Positions 30,879-41,633 of a DNA stretch of 64,000 bases are shown here, piece by piece. Made by a program: the position numbers and the translations under genes. This stretch comes from Enterovibrio coralii (GTDB lineage: Bacteria > Pseudomonadota > Gammaproteobacteria > Enterobacterales > Vibrionaceae). The notes beneath the pieces are model-generated. The model ran no database searches. It saw nothing but the letters and a program-made list of their open reading frames with translations, and was not told where the DNA came from. Numbering within the stretch: position 1 is the first letter of the stretch; every line of letters starts with the position of its first letter. The stretch covers positions 62,001 through 126,000 of the forward strand of contig NZ_LNTY01000055.1 in NCBI RefSeq assembly GCF_001559595.1, in the 5' to 3' direction.

Positions 30879-31798
30879 TTACTCCCACTCCAGCTCTTTG
30901 TAAGCCTGAATGACATTGCGCGGATGGAACAACTCAAACAACTTCCATTCTGACGACTGGGAGGTGAGTACGGTCTCGCTGGCGGTGTTGATATCGATGT
31001 TTTTCTGAATAGCGGCACGTACTTCCTGTGCCAATGAAGAGAGATAGCGCGTTTGTTGTTTGAAGGCGTCAGGCCCCGTTTGCACGGCACCATGCCCCGG
31101 AATCACTTGTTTGTAGGGAAGGGCTTCCAATTGTTCGGTGACTTTCAGCCATCCCAACAGGCTACCGTCGAGTGTCGGCGTGTGTTCGACAAACAAGAGA
31201 TCGCCAGCGATCAAAGTACCGGTTTGCTCATCAAATACCGTGAGATCGTGGCGGGTATGTGCGCGTTCGTGCGCCGTTAAAATCAGTGGGCGATTGCCAA
31301 GATCAATAACCGTTTCGGTTTCGACCAACATGGTTGGGGCGACAGGTTTTGTGCCTTTAAACCAAGGGCTGTTGAGCCTTTCCATGTAGTAGCTGACCTT
31401 GGCTGCGAAATCGCCGGGATAGCGGGTATGCGCGACAAACTGAGGCTTTTCCTGCACAAAAGCCTGATTGCCAAAATGGTGGTCGGGATGCACATGGGTG
31501 GTAACGACATACTTAATGGGTTTATCGGTTTCTTTACGGATCGCTTTTAGCAGGGCTTCTCCGGTGCGCTGACTGCCGCCGGTATCGATGACAGCAACTG
31601 CCTCGTCTCCAACAATAAAGGTCATATTGGCAACGGGGTCGGTTTGAGTGGTGAACAGGTCGGCGATTTTGCTTGGTGGCAATACACTCCCGAAGCTACT
31701 TCATCTAAGGTCAAATCATGAGATTGACCAACAGCTTGGGGAGTCAAAGAGAGAAACCCCAACAGCACGATCAGTATCTGCCTAATAAAGCCGTTCAT
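30879..31798 (-). CDS. Quinoprotein relay zinc metallohydrolase (frame break near 31682)
   Basis: One T restored near 31682 joins a signal peptide (start ATG 31798, hydrophobic ILIVLLGFLSL) to a metallo-beta-lactamase domain, giving about 306 residues. The zinc site HVHPDHHFGN and later HTRHD, GDLLF and IPGHG segments are present, so it should be catalytic. Members of this family are encoded with PQQ dehydrogenases, SoxYZ-like carriers and rhodanese-like proteins; their substrate is unknown. The ATG overlaps the rhodanese stop as ATGA, indicating translational coupling. The break is a single missing base in TATTG/TATTTG. Confidence 0.8.
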
Positions 31799-32343
31799 GG
31801 GCGCACCGGGGTGTGGGTTTCAAGCTCGTATCCCGCGTCTTGCCACCCTCTGACGCCAGCGCGGTACCAATAGACATCTTCTGCACCTAACTCAATGGCG
31901 CGCTTGCCCGCATTCCAAGAGTGCCAGCAACTGGGTTCACAGAAAATCACCACAGGCCTATCTGCAGGCAAGCTGTTTTTGAGCAAGGCAATCAGTGAAT
32001 CCGGCACGATCCCATGACCCACGTTGGCAAGCCAAAGGGACGCAGGAATAGTGTCGCGCTTAGGTTCAATCCATAAGGTATCTTTGGTGAGCGTATCGGG
32101 GCGATTGGGTGCGGGGTAAACATCAATCAGCAATGGATTGCGCTGCGCAATGAACGATTTCAGCACTTCAGGCGTATTGATCACCTGCGCTCCCTTTAAC
32201 GTTTCCGGAACAGGAGCACGGTACTGCGAATTTCGATAGTCGGCCGGTTCTGGAACTGTCTCTGCATTGATGCTAATGACGCAAAAATAAAGAAAAATCC
32301 CACACTTAACACGTAAAGCCTTAATTAGATTGTGGACTTTCAT
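31795..32343 (-). CDS. Rhodanese-like CxxCW-type protein of PQQ-dependent catabolism
   Basis: A 182-residue secreted rhodanese-fold protein. A signal peptide precedes AETVPEPADYR; the active loop is VIFCEPSCWHSWNAGKRA, where Cys-x3-Cys-Trp is the mark of the PQQ-catabolism group, and the conserved LLIDVYP and WYRAGVRGWQDAGYE segments follow. It is first of an operon with the metallohydrolase (ATGA overlap) and SoxYZ-like gene. These three are thought to handle a sulfur-linked step of alcohol oxidation in the periplasm, but the reaction is not known. A perfect palindrome lies 21 nt upstream of the start. Confidence 0.85.
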   Translation of the reverse strand: MKVHNLIKALRVKCGIFLYFCVISINAETVPEPADYRNSQYRAPVPETLKGAQVINTPEVLKSFIAQRNPLLIDVYPAPNRPDTLTKDTLWIEPKRDTIPASLWLANVGHGIVPDSLIALLKNSLPADRPVVIFCEPSCWHSWNAGKRAIELGAEDVYWYRAGVRGWQDAGYELETHTPVRP

Positions 32344-32363
32344 ACTACTTTCTTCCGATAAAT

Positions 32364-32381
32364 CTCCTACCTTGGTAGGAG
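32364..32381. promoter_or_regulatory. Perfect palindrome CTCCTACC-TT-GGTAGGAG, candidate operator
   Basis: An 8-bp perfect inverted repeat with 2-nt spacer in the divergent region between the rhodanese gene (minus, 32343) and the LysR gene (plus, 32492). Its right half recurs at 16219-16233. The symmetry suits a dimeric regulator such as the LuxR-type regulator at 15341 or the LysR protein next door. Confidence 0.55.
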
Positions 32382-32491
32382 AAGGGCGGAGAGTTACCCA
32401 TTATGGATTAACATTAGGATAACAATCAGACCGTCAAGGGGCGGGTTTTATTGTTGCAGCCATCAATAAACTTCTTTTCAGTGGAGCAAAG

Positions 32492-33436
32492 ATGAACCGT
32501 TGGAGTGGTGTTGAAGAATTTGTTGAAGTTGTCAACAGTGGCAGTTTTACCGCCGCCGCAAGGAAGCTCGGCGTGTCGACTTCTCATGTCAGTCGTCGAA
32601 TAGATGCATTGGAAAGCCGATTAAGCACGAGACTTCTCTACCGTACAACGCGACAAATAACGCTGACTGAGGTCGGCAAGATGTATTTCGATCACTGTAA
32701 TAATCTGATCGAAAAGTTTGCTGAAGTGGAAGCACTGGTTACCCAGATGCAGACGGAGCCCGTGGGGACGTTAAAAATCACCGCGCCGTCAATTTTTGGG
32801 GAGAAGTACATTGCGCCTTTAGCCAATGACTTTATCAAGGTGCATCCCAAACTCAGTGTGGAGTTTCACTTTACCAATGATGTCGTAGACATAGTGCATG
32901 ACGGCTATGACTTAGCAATCAGAACCGGTGAATTGAAAGACAGCACGCTTATGGCGAAAAAACTCGCCCCACGCAAGCTGTATACCTGCGCGTCTCCGTC
33001 TTATCTCAGAGAGCATGGCGTTCCCCAATCACTGGAAGATCTGCAGTCCCACAACTGTTTGGTCGGATTGGTCGACACGTGGGCGTTCTCGGAAAACGGG
33101 ACCTGCGTGCAGTTCAAACCCAAAGGCCGTTGGCACGGTAACAGTGGAAGCGCAGTGTTAGATGCGACGCTGCGGGGGTTAGGTTTGGCACAATTACCTG
33201 ATTATTATGTGAATCAGAAGATTGAGTCAGGCGAGCTGGTGGAAGTGCTGACAGAGTTTCATGCGCCGGACTCAGCGGTGTGGGCGGTATACCCATTTAA
33301 CCGTAACTTGTCCGCCAAAGTCAGGTTGTTCGTGGACTTTCTCTCTGACTCTTTCTCGCACCATTTGCCGTGGTTAGAGGAAGAACATCACGATGACGCT
33401 CATCATGGTGAGACGCCCAATCAAGAAGCGAGCTGA
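32492..33436 (+). CDS. LysR-family transcriptional regulator
   Basis: A 314-residue LysR protein: N-terminal winged HTH (FVEVVNSGSFTAAARKLGVS, then SHVSRRIDALE, RLLYRTTR), linker, and a substrate-binding domain starting GTLKITAPSIFG. Its C terminus is rich in His (HHDDAHHGE). The gene is divergent from the rhodanese-hydrolase-SoxYZ operon, so it may control it; the palindrome at 32364 is between them. The ligand is unknown. Ribosome site is AGTGGAGC-type, 8 nt before ATG. Confidence 0.85.
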   Translation: MNRWSGVEEFVEVVNSGSFTAAARKLGVSTSHVSRRIDALESRLSTRLLYRTTRQITLTEVGKMYFDHCNNLIEKFAEVEALVTQMQTEPVGTLKITAPSIFGEKYIAPLANDFIKVHPKLSVEFHFTNDVVDIVHDGYDLAIRTGELKDSTLMAKKLAPRKLYTCASPSYLREHGVPQSLEDLQSHNCLVGLVDTWAFSENGTCVQFKPKGRWHGNSGSAVLDATLRGLGLAQLPDYYVNQKIESGELVEVLTEFHAPDSAVWAVYPFNRNLSAKVRLFVDFLSDSFSHHLPWLEEEHHDDAHHGETPNQEAS

Positions 33437-33463
33437 CGTTTAGCCTCGCTCAGCGACCAGGCA

Positions 33464-33497
33464 TAAAAAAAGCCAGCACAGAAGCTGGCTTTTTTTG
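33464..33497. terminator. Bidirectional terminator between the LysR gene and fklB
   Basis: A-run, AGCCAGC, an ACAGAA loop, GCTGGCT and T-run: both flanks make it work for the LysR gene and for fklB, which converge here. Confidence 0.93.
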
Positions 33498-33505
33498 TGT
33501 TGGGC

Positions 33506-34126
33506 TTACAGAATGTCCAGTAGCTCAACTTCGAATACCAGTGCAGCGAATGGTGGGATTGCTGCACCCGCACCGCGCTCACCGTATGCCAGGTCTTGTG
33601 GGATGTACAGTTTCCACTTAGAACCTACAGGCATCATTTGCAGTGCTTCAACCCAGCCTTTGATTACGCCAGTTACTGGGAACTCAGCTGGTTGACCGCG
33701 CTCTACAGAGCTGTCGAACTTAGTGCCGTCAGTCAGAGTACCGTGGTAGTGAACACGTACTTGCTTGTCAGAAGTTGGGATTTCGCCGTTACCTTCAACC
33801 AGAACTTCGTACTGAAGACCTGACTCAGTCACGTTTACTTCTGCACGCTTCGCGTTTTCAGCCAGGAATGCTTCGCCTTCTGCTGCTGCTTCTTTTGCCG
33901 CTGCTTGACGAACTTCTTCTGCTTTCATGTGCAGTTCACGCAGAGCGTTGTTGATTTCGTCAACTTCGATTTCAGGCATGTTACCCGCCAGAGCGGTCGC
34001 GATACCTTTCGCAATTGCATCAACGTTCAGACCTTCCAGGCCGCTGCCAGCCAGTTGCTGACCCATTTGCAGGCCGATGCCGTAGCTTGCTTTTTGCTCT
34101 ACGGTCTCCAGTTTTACATCAGACAT
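33506..34126 (-). CDS. fklB: FKBP-type peptidyl-prolyl isomerase FklB
   Basis: A 206-residue FKBP isomerase, the same length as E. coli FklB. The N-terminal dimerisation helices ([13 protein letters not shown]) are followed by the FKBP domain with [45 protein letters not shown] and FEVELLDI. It catalyses proline cis-trans isomerisation. It faces ytfB head-to-head, as in E. coli. The window shows no signal peptide, so it is cytosolic. Confidence 0.95.
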   Translation of the reverse strand: MSDVKLETVEQKASYGIGLQMGQQLAGSGLEGLNVDAIAKGIATALAGNMPEIEVDEINNALRELHMKAEEVRQAAAKEAAAEGEAFLAENAKRAEVNVTESGLQYEVLVEGNGEIPTSDKQVRVHYHGTLTDGTKFDSSVERGQPAEFPVTGVIKGWVEALQMMPVGSKWKLYIPQDLAYGERGAGAAIPPFAALVFEVELLDIL

Positions 34127-34329
34127 GTCGTCTCTCTTTATTTGCGGGTTTAAAGTAGCGAAGGATAACAGGTGCAGGTAGTCAGGGACAAATCGGGTTA
34201 CAGATTGGTTATTGAATATGCGCCCGAAATACAGGAAAGTACAAATGTCAGTCAGTAGATTGTGGTTGCTGACAATTTGCTGATAAAAGCCTTTTAGTAT
34301 GCAAAATTTTTGCGACTGGAAGAATCCTG

Positions 34330-34974
34330 ATGAGGAAATTGGGAGAGGTTATGACCTTGAAAGGAAAACGCGTTAAGAAAAGTGCATCCGCCACGCCGCC
34401 TATGGGTGAGGCAATCAAAGCCGCGTTCGAGAAAGTAATTGCCCAAATAAAGCCGTTGTTCGAAAAAGTGAAACCCCATTGGGAGGCATTACCTAAGCCT
34501 CATCGTATCGGTGTTTCCGTGATTGCTGCGTTGCTGGTGGTTTTGCTGATCTGGCCGTCGAGTGACGAGACGGCAGAGCCGGTGGTGACAAGTGGTGAGC
34601 GTGTGTCAGTGCCGTTGGATTTAACTGGCAATACGCAATCAGCCCAACAAAGTGATGATGCTGGGTTCGATAACAATGCTGCACCGGTTGTGACTAACCA
34701 GACGGTCGACACGGATTGGGTGAACTATGAAGTGCAGCGCGGAGATACGCTGTCTAATATCTTCCGCGACCAATCGCTGCCACTGCCTGATCTCTATGCC
34801 ATTTCGGCGATTGAAGGCACAGACAAGCCACTCAGCCGTATTCAGCCGGGCCAATTACTGCGCTTTAAGCGCAATCCGCAAGGCGAGTTGGACATGCTGC
34901 AAATCGAGGCGAGCAAAGACAAATCGGTGATCTTCTTCCGCTTGTCTGACGGCAGTTTCGCCCGCCGTAATTGA
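34330..34974 (+). CDS. ytfB: OapA/YtfB-like membrane protein with LysM-like domain
   Basis: A 214-residue protein: basic N-terminal region, one TM helix near 60-75 ([14 protein letters not shown]), then a periplasmic linker and an OapA LysM-like domain ([29 protein letters not shown]). The homologue YtfB of E. coli binds peptidoglycan and acts at the division site. It lies next to fklB as in E. coli. ATG 34330 follows GGAAG at 7 nt; ATG 34351 is an alternative start. Confidence 0.85.
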   Translation: MRKLGEVMTLKGKRVKKSASATPPMGEAIKAAFEKVIAQIKPLFEKVKPHWEALPKPHRIGVSVIAALLVVLLIWPSSDETAEPVVTSGERVSVPLDLTGNTQSAQQSDDAGFDNNAAPVVTNQTVDTDWVNYEVQRGDTLSNIFRDQSLPLPDLYAISAIEGTDKPLSRIQPGQLLRFKRNPQGELDMLQIEASKDKSVIFFRLSDGSFARRN

Positions 34975-34995
34975 TTTGCTGAAAATGGCGGTCTA

Positions 34996-35448
34996 TCAGG
35001 CCGCCAGTCTTCGCATGTCAATATGCGGGATACCATCTTCCAGATACTGCTCTGAAATTTCTTCAAAGCCGTGACGACGGTAAAACTCACGCAAATGGTA
35101 CTGCGCACCAATGGTGATTGGGGCGTGCGGCCACACATCGTGTGCTTGCAGCAGTGCCTGACTCACCAAATCATGTCCACAGCCGTTGCCACGTTCTGTG
35201 TTGGCAGTAACGACGCGACCAATGCTGATGTCTTCATAGGTTAGCCCTGCTGGCAGAATACGCGCGTAGGCGGTCATCTTGTCGTCTCGATAGCCGAGAA
35301 GGTGCAAGGTTTCCGGATGGGTGTCATGACCATCCAGCTCTGGGTAGGGGCAATTTTGCTCTACGACGAACACGTCAGTACGTAACCTTAAAAGGTCATA
35401 GAGCTGTCGGGTCGACAGCTGACCGAAGGTCAGGGTTATCCATTGCAT
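34996..35448 (-). CDS. elaA: GNAT acetyltransferase, ElaA family
   Basis: A 150-residue GNAT fold protein of the ElaA group. Visible are LYDLLRLRTDVFVVEQNCPY, DGHDTHPETLHLLGY, the acyl-CoA loop RVVTANTERGNGCGHDL and FYRRHGFEEISEQYLEDGIPH. ElaA is a predicted N-acetyltransferase; its substrate is not established. It converges with ytfB and is followed downstream on its own strand by no gene. A hairpin terminator at 35530 lies upstream, at the end of cpdB's neighbour side. Confidence 0.88.
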   Translation of the reverse strand: MQWITLTFGQLSTRQLYDLLRLRTDVFVVEQNCPYPELDGHDTHPETLHLLGYRDDKMTAYARILPAGLTYEDISIGRVVTANTERGNGCGHDLVSQALLQAHDVWPHAPITIGAQYHLREFYRRHGFEEISEQYLEDGIPHIDMRRLAA

Positions 35449-35529
35449 TTTTATTATTCCGATTAATTTTTAATCTTGGGCTACCTTGGGTGTAGCTCAT
35501 AGTGCTGCTTGTCGTCCGTCAACATATAA

Positions 35530-35558
35530 AAAAACCGCGACCTAAGCCGCGGTTTTTT
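35530..35558. terminator. Hairpin with A/T flanks between cpdB and elaA
   Basis: AACCGCG, loop ACCTAAGC, CGCGGTT with an A-run before and seven T residues after. On the minus strand it lies just after the cpdB stop at 35602 and ends that transcript. Confidence 0.9.
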
Positions 35559-35601
35559 TGTCTGCAAAGCGAGATTTTTCAATAATTAAACATTTCGTTA
35601 A

Positions 35602-37553
35602 TTATTTTTTCAAATCAACGCTGTAAAGCGCAAAACCAATGTCGTCAGTGCCGACTTTCTTCATTGGGTATTGGCCTTTTTCCGCGATGAACTTGGCTGC
35701 TTTCTCGCTTGGCGAGGTTTCAAACACGATGTTCAGATCCTTGTCTGACTCAATAGGTGAAAATGACCAGTTGTTGTCAGCGGTCGGTGTGACTTCGCCT
35801 TTCTCTGCGGTCACTTTACTGATGTAGTTTGCGACCACTGTGCGGTTTTCATCCGGTGATGCGAACGCGATGAAGTCGTTACCTGTGCCAGGGAACTTGC
35901 CTAAGTACGCACGGTAGTTGTTTGCCGCCACCAAGAAAGGCTGCGCCGGATCGACTGGCTTGCCGTTGAACGTCAGTTGGGTAATACGTTCTGATTCTGG
36001 GTTGATCAGATTACATTCGCCGTCGTAACGCGCAGCTTGTGTCAGGTCGATTTGGTAGTTCACACCGTCGATCACGTCGAAGTTGTAGGTGCGGAAGCCG
36101 TCCCAATTGATCAGCGATTGCTGCGCTGAAGAGTTTGGATCGATTTGGTTGAACTGACCCGCAGTACATTCCAGCCACTCTTTTACTTCTTTACCGGTCA
36201 CTTTCAAGGTCACCAGCGTGTTCGGGTAAAGGTACAAATCTGCCGCGTTACGGAAGGTCAGTTCGCCCGATTCCACTTCGGTGAAGTTTGACGGGTCGTC
36301 TTTACGGCCGCCGGCTTTAAACGGTGCAGCCGCCGACAGAACTGGAATGCCTTCCAGATCCGGATCGCCTTGGATAAAGCGCTCAACGTAGTCCTTCTGC
36401 GCCATGTTCACGATCTGAACCGTTGGATCGTCCTGAACCAGTGACAGGAAGCTGTACATCACATCGTTCGCTTTACCGATTGGTTGGTTAACGAACTCGC
36501 GTGTCGCTTTGTGGTCAGCCAGCAGTGCTTTACGCATTTCTGCGTCAGCGGCTGCCATTGATTTACCGTCAAAGATAGGACGTGATTCGGTTTGAACTGG
36601 CGTTACAACCCAGTCGTCGCCTTGCTTGTCCAGTTGCAGGTCCATGATACCTACGTGGCTACCCCAGCGGCCAGGCATCACAGCGGCAACATCTTTGATG
36701 GTGCCTTTCTTGTTGTCTACGCCAGGGATGTTATCAAAGCCTTTACCCGGGAATACCGCGTGCGAGTGGCCGAAAGCGATCGCATCGATGCCATCGACGT
36801 CAGCGAGGTAGTAGACCGAGTTTTCAGCCATGGCTTTGTATTCGTCTTGTGACAGACCCGAGTGCGGGATAGCTACGATAACGTCAGCACCTTTGGCTTT
36901 CATTTCTGGTACCCACTTCTCGGCACTGGCTTGATGTCTTCGGCAATCACTTTGCCTTCAAGGTTTTTCTTATCCCACACCAGAATTTGAGGTGGAACGA
37001 AGCCGATGTAACCCACCTTCACCAGATGCGCTTTGCCATCGGTGTCTGTCATGGTGTGTTCTTTGATGATGTAAGGATTGAAGTATGGTTTGCCGGTGTT
37101 GGCGTCGTAAACGTTGGCTGAGATGTAAGGGAATTTCGCGCCTTCGAGCGTGATGTCGAGGAAGTCCAAACCATAGTTGAATTCGTGATTACCAATGTTA
37201 CCCACATCGTAATCCAACTGGTTCATTGCTTTATAGACAGGGTGGATTTCACCTTTCTCAATGCCTTTTGCAGCCATGTAGTCGCCCATTGGGCTGCCTT
37301 GGATCAGGTCGCCGTTGTCGACCAGTACGCTGTTTTCGACTTCATCCTGAGCCGCTTTTACCAGCGTTGCTGTACGAACCAAGCCAATTTTCTCGCTCGG
37401 TGTGTCCTTGTAGTAGTCATAGTCCATCACATTGGTGTGAATATCGGTGGTTTCGATAATGCGCAGTTTGATGGTTTCTGCCATAGCTGGGCCTGCCATC
37501 GTCATCATGCCTGCGAGGACGGCGATAGAAAGCGGTTTAGCTGTCGGTTTCAT
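35602..37553 (-). CDS. cpdB: CpdB, periplasmic 2',3'-cyclic phosphodiesterase/3'-nucleotidase (frame break near 36931)
   Basis: Restoring one A near 36931 (ATCAA-AGCC) gives 650 residues, close to E. coli CpdB. Signal peptide ends near PAMAE. The metallophosphatase domain has [37 protein letters not shown] and the GHSHAVFPG motif; the C-terminal 5'-nucleotidase substrate domain follows ([15 protein letters not shown]). It hydrolyses 2',3'-cyclic nucleotides and 3'-nucleotides in the periplasm so the nucleosides can be taken up. GGAG precedes ATG 37553. It is divergent from cysG. The break is one missing base in an A-run. Confidence 0.92.
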
Positions 37554-37839
37554 AGATGCTCCATAAGGATCAAGGACGGAAAACATGCGTATTTTGCATA
37601 CTCATAGCAGCAAAAGGTTACATTTCATCTGATAGTGTGATCTCTATCGTTACATTGATGTCCTTATATCAAAGCATGATGACTAAAAAAATATACACAC
37701 ATAGTATTTTGTGGCCGAAAAGAAGGCTTGTTTGTGAAAGGGTAATAACCAAAGCGTTATAAAAAATGAAATTTTAGAATTTCAGGTCATATCGCGAAAT
37801 CTCTATAGTGTCTTTCAAAGGACGGAAAAGGCTTTCACT

Positions 37840-39260
37840 ATGGATTACTTGCCAATATTCGCAAAACTGGATGGACGACCGTGTCTCGTGGTTGGAGGCG
37901 GCGAAGTTGCGTGGCGCAAAACACGTATGCTGCTCAAAGCGGGTGCCGCGGTCACTGTTGTATCGCCAGATGCCGACCACGAAGTCGTCAGTGCCGCAGA
38001 GCGTGGCGAGTTGGTATGGGTAAAAGAAGCCTTCTCCCCACAGCATTTAGACAGTGTCTTTTTGGTGATTGCCGCTACCGACAATCCGTTGGTTAACGAG
38101 CTGGTATCTAATGCCGCGAATGCCCGCAATGTGTTGGCGAACGTGGTAGATGACACACCGAAATGCAGCTTTATCGTTCCCTCTATTGTTGATCGCAGCC
38201 CGATCGTGATTGCGATTTCTTCCGCCGGCAAAGCACCGGTGCTTGCAAGATTGCTTCGCGAGAAGCTTGAAACCCTTATCCCTTCTCACATTGGTCGCAT
38301 GGCAACCTTAGCCGGCGAGTTTCGTGACACGCTGAAAACCAAAGTGAAAACTCTTACTGGCCGTCGCAAGTTTTGGGAAATGGCGTTTGATGGCCGATTT
38401 GCCTCTCTTGTTGCTGCGGGCGATGAAAAAGGGGCGAAGGCTGAGCTGGAAACTCTGACATCTGGCGTGTCGCTGCAAGGCGAAGTCGCGCTGATTGGCG
38501 CAGGACCGGGTGACCCGGGTTTGTTGACCTTGCGTGCGTTGCAAGTGATGCAGCAAGCAGACGTGGTGCTTTATGACTATTTGGTCTCAGATGAAATCAT
38601 GGAGCTTTGCCGTCGCGATGCAGAGCTGATTTGCGTCGGTAAGCGTGCGAGTTACCACAGTGTGTCACAGGAAGAAACCAACGCCATGTTGGTCAAACAT
38701 GCACTGAAAGGCAAACGTGTTGTACGCCTGAAAGGCGGTGACCCATTCATGTTTGGTCGTGGTGGTGAAGAGCTGCAAGTGTTGCAAGAAGCTGGCGTGC
38801 CGTTTCAGGTGGTACCTGGCATCACGGCAGCCGCTGGGGCAACCGCGTATGCCGGTATTCCGTTGACGCACCGCGATTACGCACAAACGGCGATGTTCAT
38901 CACGGGCCACCTGAAAAAAGAAGACGACAGCTTCCGCTGGGCCACACTGGCGCGTGGTCGTCAAACCCTAGTGATCTACATGGGACTGATGAAAAGTGCC
39001 CATATCCAGCAGCAACTGATCCAACACGGCCGCGCACCGGACACTCCTGTTGCCATTATCGAGAATGCACCCGCGCAAATCAGAAAATCTATAAAGGACA
39101 ATTAAGCGAGCTCGAATCACTGGCAGAAGGCGTGGGCTCTCCTGCACTTATCGTTGTCGGTGAAGTCGTTGAACTCGCAGACCAGCTGAGCTGGTTTGGA
39201 AAGCAATCATTCCATACGGCAGGTGATGCTCATGCACCTTCTGTGGTTAATTTAGGCTAA
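37840..39260 (+). CDS. cysG: CysG, siroheme synthase (frame break near 39066)
   Basis: Restoring one G near 39066 (AAT-GGC) extends the protein to 473 residues with the usual C terminus. The N-terminal domain ([23 protein letters not shown]-binding) is the precorrin-2 dehydrogenase/ferrochelatase; the C-terminal domain is uroporphyrinogen methyltransferase with [33 protein letters not shown] and YMGL segments. It makes siroheme for CysI. It is followed by cysD at 15 nt, so siroheme and sulfate activation are in one operon. The unrepaired frame would end 52 residues early with a nonsense tail, so this is not a real truncation. Confidence 0.93.
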
Positions 39261-39274
39261 GGAAAGTACGAAGA

Positions 39275-40183
39275 ATGGAAGCCAAGACTCTTACCCACCT
39301 CAAACAGCTTGAGGCAGAAAGTATCCACATCATTCGTGAAGTGGCGGCGGAATTCGATAACCCGGTGATGATGTACTCCATCGGTAAAGACAGCTCCGTC
39401 ATGCTTCACCTTGCGCGCAAAGCGTTTTATCCGGGCAAGATCCCTTTCCCGCTTCTGCACGTCGACACCGACTGGAAGTTCAAGGAGATGATCAAATTCC
39501 GTGATGAGACGGCGAAGAAATACGGCTTCGAGCTTTTGGTACATAAGAACCCAGAAGGTCTGGCGCAGGGCATTAACCCGTTTGATCACGGCTCGTCTAA
39601 GCACACTGACATCATGAAAACACAGGCGCTGAAACAGGCACTGAACAAATATGGCTTTGATGCTGCATTTGGTGGTGCTCGCCGTGACGAAGAGAAAAGC
39701 CGCGCGAAAGAGCGCGTATACAGCTTTCGCGATAAAAACCACGTTTGGGATCCAAAGAACCAGCGTCCTGAACTTTGGCACACCTACAACGGACAGGTGA
39801 ACAAAGGCGAAAGCATTCGTGTGTTCCCTCTGTCGAACTGGACTGAGCTCGATATCTGGCAATACATCTATCTCGAAGGCATCGACATCGTGCCACTGTA
39901 CCTGTCTGACGTGCGTCCAGTGGTTGAGCGTGACGGTATGCTGATCATGGTTGATGACGACCGTATGAAGCTGCAAGAAGGCGAAGAGATCCAACAAAAG
40001 AGCGTTCGCTTCCGCACCTTGGGTTGTTATCCGCTAACCGGTGCTGTGGAGTCAGAGGCCAACACCTTGACAGGGATCATCGAAGAAATGCTGGTGGCGA
40101 CATCCAGTGAACGTCAGGGACGTGCGATCGACCACGATCAGTCCGCTTCGATGGAATTGAAGAAACGTCAGGGATATTTCTAA
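39275..40183 (+). CDS. cysD: CysD, sulfate adenylyltransferase small subunit
   Basis: A 302-residue CysD, standard length. It has the PP-loop variant [13 protein letters not shown], the [15 protein letters not shown] region and [15 protein letters not shown]. With the GTPase CysN it makes APS from sulfate and ATP. It starts 15 nt after cysG with AAGGAAAG upstream and is 10 nt before cysN. Confidence 0.97.
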   Translation: MEAKTLTHLKQLEAESIHIIREVAAEFDNPVMMYSIGKDSSVMLHLARKAFYPGKIPFPLLHVDTDWKFKEMIKFRDETAKKYGFELLVHKNPEGLAQGINPFDHGSSKHTDIMKTQALKQALNKYGFDAAFGGARRDEEKSRAKERVYSFRDKNHVWDPKNQRPELWHTYNGQVNKGESIRVFPLSNWTELDIWQYIYLEGIDIVPLYLSDVRPVVERDGMLIMVDDDRMKLQEGEEIQQKSVRFRTLGCYPLTGAVESEANTLTGIIEEMLVATSSERQGRAIDHDQSASMELKKRQGYF

Positions 40184-40193
40184 GGGATTAAGC

Positions 40194-41627
40194 ATGAACA
40201 GTGTTATTGAACAACAAGTGGCCGAGCTGGGTATAGAGGCCTATCTGGATCAACATCAGAACAAATCCCTGCTTCGCTTTCTGACCTGTGGCTCAGTGGA
40301 TGACGGCAAGAGTACCTTGATCGGTCGTCTGCTGCATGACTCGAAACAAATTTATGAAGATCAACTGGCCGCGATCCACGCAGACAGCCAGAAGGTCGGT
40401 ACCACGGGTGAAAAGCCGGATCTGGCATTGTTGGTGGATGGCTTGGCCGCAGAGCGCGAGCAGGGCATCACCATTGACGTAGCCTATCGCTACTTCTCAA
40501 CCAAGAAACGTAAGTTCATCATCGCGGATACACCGGGACATGAGCAGTACACCCGTAATATGGCGACCGGTGCATCGACCTGTGATCTCGCCGTGATCTT
40601 GATTGATGCGCGTAAAGGCGTACTGGACCAGACTCGTCGTCACTCGTTTATCGCCAGCTCGCTCGGTATTCGCCACTTTGTGGTGGCTGTGAACAAGATG
40701 GACTTGGTTGACTTTGACCAAGCGCGTTTTGAATCTATTCGTGATGACTACTTGGCGTTTGCCGAGAAGCTCAATGCAGACATCGACATCAAGCTTGTTC
40801 CTCTTTCCGCACTGGAAGGCGACAACGTGGTAGACCGCAGTCCAAGCACCCCTTGGTACGACGGTGATACCTTGCTGACCATGCTGGAAGACGTCAACGT
40901 TACAGCGGAAAAAGACAAAAGTGCATTCCGTTTTCCTGTGCAATACGTGAACCGTCCAAACCTCGACTTCCGTGGTTTCTCGGGCACGATTTCTGGCGGT
41001 GAAGTGCGCCCTGGTGACGAAATTAAAGTGTTGCCATCAGGCAAAACCTCCACGGTTGAACGTATTGTGACTTTTGATGGTGACTTGGATTACGCACACG
41101 CAGGTCAAGCTGTCACGCTGACACTGAAAGATGAAATCGACATCAGCCGCGGTGATTTGATTGTGCCACTGAGTGATGCGTCTGAAGCCACTAACCAGTT
41201 CGCGGCACGCATTGTTTGGATGGCAGAGCAACCGCTGGAAGTCGGTCGTCAGTACGACATCAAAGTCGCGGGTAAGAAAACTGTGGGTGCGGTGAGCAAA
41301 ATTAACCACCAAGTGGACATCAACTCGCTCGACACTTTTGCGACCGAAAGCCTACCGCTTAACGGTATTGCAGAATGTGAGGTCGAATTGACGGAAGCTG
41401 TGCCGCTTGACCTTTACACCGATTGCGCTGACACAGGTGGCTTTATCCTGATTGATCGTCTGACCAATGTCACCGTGGGTGCAGGCATGATCAGTGCGCT
41501 GCGCGAAGGCGCCGCCGCTGCAACCAATGGCGTTGATATCTCTGCGTTTGAGGTTGAACTCAACGCGCTGATCCGCAAGCACTTCCCACATTGGAATGCG
41601 CGCGACATCAGTAAGTTGTTGGGTTAA
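40194..41627 (+). CDS. cysN: CysN, sulfate adenylyltransferase GTPase subunit
   Basis: A 477-residue translation-factor-like GTPase: P-loop [13 protein letters not shown], switch segment [32 protein letters not shown] and NKMDLVDF. It uses GTP hydrolysis to drive APS synthesis by CysD. No fused APS kinase; cysC is a separate gene at 43379. cysN is followed by a permease gene 7 nt later. Confidence 0.97.
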   Translation: MNSVIEQQVAELGIEAYLDQHQNKSLLRFLTCGSVDDGKSTLIGRLLHDSKQIYEDQLAAIHADSQKVGTTGEKPDLALLVDGLAAEREQGITIDVAYRYFSTKKRKFIIADTPGHEQYTRNMATGASTCDLAVILIDARKGVLDQTRRHSFIASSLGIRHFVVAVNKMDLVDFDQARFESIRDDYLAFAEKLNADIDIKLVPLSALEGDNVVDRSPSTPWYDGDTLLTMLEDVNVTAEKDKSAFRFPVQYVNRPNLDFRGFSGTISGGEVRPGDEIKVLPSGKTSTVERIVTFDGDLDYAHAGQAVTLTLKDEIDISRGDLIVPLSDASEATNQFAARIVWMAEQPLEVGRQYDIKVAGKKTVGAVSKINHQVDINSLDTFATESLPLNGIAECEVELTEAVPLDLYTDCADTGGFILIDRLTNVTVGAGMISALREGAAAATNGVDISAFEVELNALIRKHFPHWNARDISKLLG

Positions 41628-41633
41628 TACACT

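Noticed and set aside
39257..39997. 246-codon open frame antisense to cysD
   Set aside because: Shadow of a highly biased gene; no signal, motif or promoter supports it.
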